Translations under genes and position numbers: made by a program
Origin: Rhizobium mesosinicum
Lineage (GTDB): Bacteria; Pseudomonadota; Alphaproteobacteria; Rhizobiales; Rhizobiaceae
DNA length: 64,000 nt
NCBI RefSeq assembly: GCF_019511345.1
Contig: NZ_JAEUAK010000002.1
Location: 434,001 to 498,000, forward strand
Direction of reading: 5' to 3'
Part shown: positions 62,660-64,000 of the stretch, one piece after another
Layout: each line of letters begins with the position of its first letter
Numbering within the stretch: the stretch's first letter is position 1
Notes under the pieces: model-generated
Told to the model about the DNA's origin: nothing
Databases searched by the model: none
The model's input: the letters and a program-made list of their open reading frames with translations, nothing else

Positions 62660-62810
62660 GAATTACCCCCAGTTTGCTACCCCTAGCTGAACCGTGGATA
62701 ACAAAAGAGTCGTAAAAGCCCGTTCAAGCAGACGCTAAAATTTTAATGAAAGCCTATTGGTCGCCGACGACTGCGCGGACACCGCCGCAAGAACAACGCA
62801 CAGCAAAATC

Positions 62811-63179
62811 CTAGAAAGCATCAGGGAAATGGCGAGGCAGCCTCCCCGGCACTATCGCGACAATATCATAGCGTTGCGAAAGCCGAGCATAATCGCGCTG
62901 ACGGGCGAGCCACAGATCGCTCGCAGCCCGGATGCGTTTTTGCGAGGCGTAGGACACAGCATCCACCGCGCCCATTTCGTCGGCGCGCGCCTTGACCTCG
63001 ACAAAGACGGCCAGATCCCCCTTACGGGCGATAATATCGATCTCGCCGAGCTTCGTCCGGTGCCGCAGGGCGAGAATGCGATAACCTTTCAGTATCAGGA
63101 AAATGGCGGCGATATATTCCGCCGCCGCGCCGCGACGCAGCGCCCTCCTCCTGCGGAGCGTTGCTTCGCCGTCAGCCAT
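62811..63179 (-). CDS. yraN: YraN family (UPF0102) nuclease-like protein
   Basis: 122 aa. Restriction-endonuclease-like fold: the E-x(n)-D-x(n)-E-x-K pattern is seen as AAAEY, KLGEIDIIARKG and AVFVEVKAR. The family has no proven function; a role in DNA processing or repair is assumed. It overlaps the end of rsmI by eight bases, a pairing conserved in many proteobacteria. Confidence 0.9.
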   Translation of the reverse strand: MADGEATLRRRRALRRGAAAEYIAAIFLILKGYRILALRHRTKLGEIDIIARKGDLAVFVEVKARADEMGAVDAVSYASQKRIRAASDLWLARQRDYARLSQRYDIVAIVPGRLPRHFPDAF

Positions 63180-64000
63180 TCGCCGCCTTCATGTCGAGAA
63201 GCTTCTGGTAGAGCACCTTGCGCGGCAGTCCGGTCAGGCGGGCGGCCTCGGTCGCGGCCTTGGCCGTCGGCAGGGATTTTGCGAGATCGGTGAGAATCGC
63301 GTCGACATCAGCTTCCGTGGCAGGCTGCTCTTTCGGTGGGCCGATCACCAACACGATCTCACCCTTCACATTGTCATGCTCTTCATAATGGGCTGCGAGT
63401 TCGGCAAGCGTGCCGCGGCGGAATTCCTCATAGGTCTTCGTCAGTTCGCGGCAGACCGAGGCCCGGCGTTCAGTGCCGAGCACATCAGCGGCGGCCAGCA
63501 GCGTTGCGCCGATGCGATGAGGTGATTCAAAGAAGATCAGCGTGGCCGGTACACTCATGAATTCCGCGAGCCGGTCGCGCCGCGCCTTGTCCTTGGTCGG
63601 AAGGAAACCGGCAAAGAGAAAGGCGTCGTTCGGCAGCCCTGAGCCGACGAGAGCCGCAAGCGGCGCGGAAGCGCCGGGAATGGGGATAACGCGGTAACCG
63701 GCCTCGATCGCCTGCTGCGCCAGGCGATAGCCGGGATCGGAGACAAGTGGTGTGCCGGCATCGGAAACGAGTGCCACCGACCTGCCGGCCTCGAGCGCCT
63801 GCAGGAGCCGTGGCCCGGCCTCATCGGCATTATGTTCATGATAGGCGAAGGGGCGGTTCTGAATGCCGTAACGATCGAGCAGGACGCGGGTGACGCGTGT
63901 ATCCTCGCAAGCCAAAACATCGGCACCGGCCAGCGTTTCCAGCGCCCGCAGCGTGACATCGCCGAGATTGCCGATCGGTGTGGCGACGAGATAGAGAGCT
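63172..64000 (-). CDS. rsmI: 16S rRNA (cytidine1402-2'-O)-methyltransferase (5' end outside window)
   Basis: The reading frame is open to the right edge, so the first few codons are missing; the visible part begins ALYLVATPIGNLGDVTLRALE. Tetrapyrrole-methylase fold: LACEDTRVT, SDAGTPLVSDPGYRL, PIPGASAPLAAL and VFFESPHR-like LIFFESPHRI. It methylates the ribose of C1402 in the ribosomal P site. Followed by overlapping yraN. Confidence 0.95.
   Translation of the reverse strand, partial: ALYLVATPIGNLGDVTLRALETLAGADVLACEDTRVTRVLLDRYGIQNRPFAYHEHNADEAGPRLLQALEAGRSVALVSDAGTPLVSDPGYRLAQQAIEAGYRVIPIPGASAPLAALVGSGLPNDAFLFAGFLPTKDKARRDRLAEFMSVPATLIFFESPHRIGATLLAAADVLGTERRASVCRELTKTYEEFRRGTLAELAAHYEEHDNVKGEIVLVIGPPKEQPATEADVDAILTDLAKSLPTAKAATEAARLTGLPRKVLYQKLLDMKAANG

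Overview
The window is a stretch of the main chromosome of a Rhizobium-like alphaproteobacterium (Rhizobium/Agrobacterium group). This rests on high GC, a Mur/Fur gene beside a PlsC/OlsA-type acyltransferase, miaB, phoH, ybeY, corC, lnt, a PraR/PhrR-type regulator, metK and trmB in the order I know from rhizobia, and the block dnaA-rpsT-enoyl-CoA hydratase-mutM-ubiE-ubiB. I saw no tRNA, rRNA, CRISPR array, transposase or phage gene.

Layout. 1-11.2 kb: core plus-strand genes (nfuA/nifU end, tsaB, rimI, mur, olsA-like, miaB, phoH-like, ybeY, corC-like, lnt, praR-like, metK, trmB). 11.4-18.5 kb: stress and housekeeping genes (DUF1150, Hsp20, nucleoside hydrolase, grpE, hrcA, rph, VOC protein, rdgB, hemW). 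18.6-22 kb: DMT exporter with divergent LysR regulator, a 291-bp MITE-like repeat, and a saccharopine-dehydrogenase-family enzyme. 22-29.1 kb: dnaA, rpsT, enoyl-CoA hydratase, mutM, ubiE, ubiB. 29.1-43.2 kb: an accessory block lying between ubiB and coaBC. 43.2-54.4 kb: coaBC, an amidotransferase, a GntR/MFS pair, an S10 peptidase, otsB-otsA, a broken Lrp gene, prfC and dut. 54.4-64 kb: GNAT, Lrp, EamA, dps, LysE, cysK, comM, gshB, cupin, yraN and rsmI (cut by the window end).

The most interesting system is the compact operon at 29.2-36.6 kb. It holds a histidine-ammonia-lyase homologue without the MIO-forming Ala-Ser-Gly triad, a hydantoinase with an altered metal motif, an M20 carbamoylase, a DUF917 (thiohydantoin desulfurase family) protein, a TfoX-N protein and a urocanase homologue whose usual active-site cysteine is alanine. 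The five enzymes match, step for step, a route ergothioneine -> thiourocanate + trimethylamine -> thiohydantoin propionate -> hydantoin propionate -> N-carbamoyl-glutamate -> glutamate. I infer ergothioneine (or a close relative) catabolism rather than histidine use.

Other unusual signals: seven GANTC (CcrM) sites in 272 bp upstream of dnaA; a 23-codon ORF at 45561 whose Shine-Dalgarno sequence has a perfect 9-nt complement just after its stop codon, followed by overlapping alternative hairpins and a terminator; a MITE-like element flanked by TA that supplies the stop codons of both neighbouring genes; and several palindromic candidate operators (metK, GFA-family gene, gntR).
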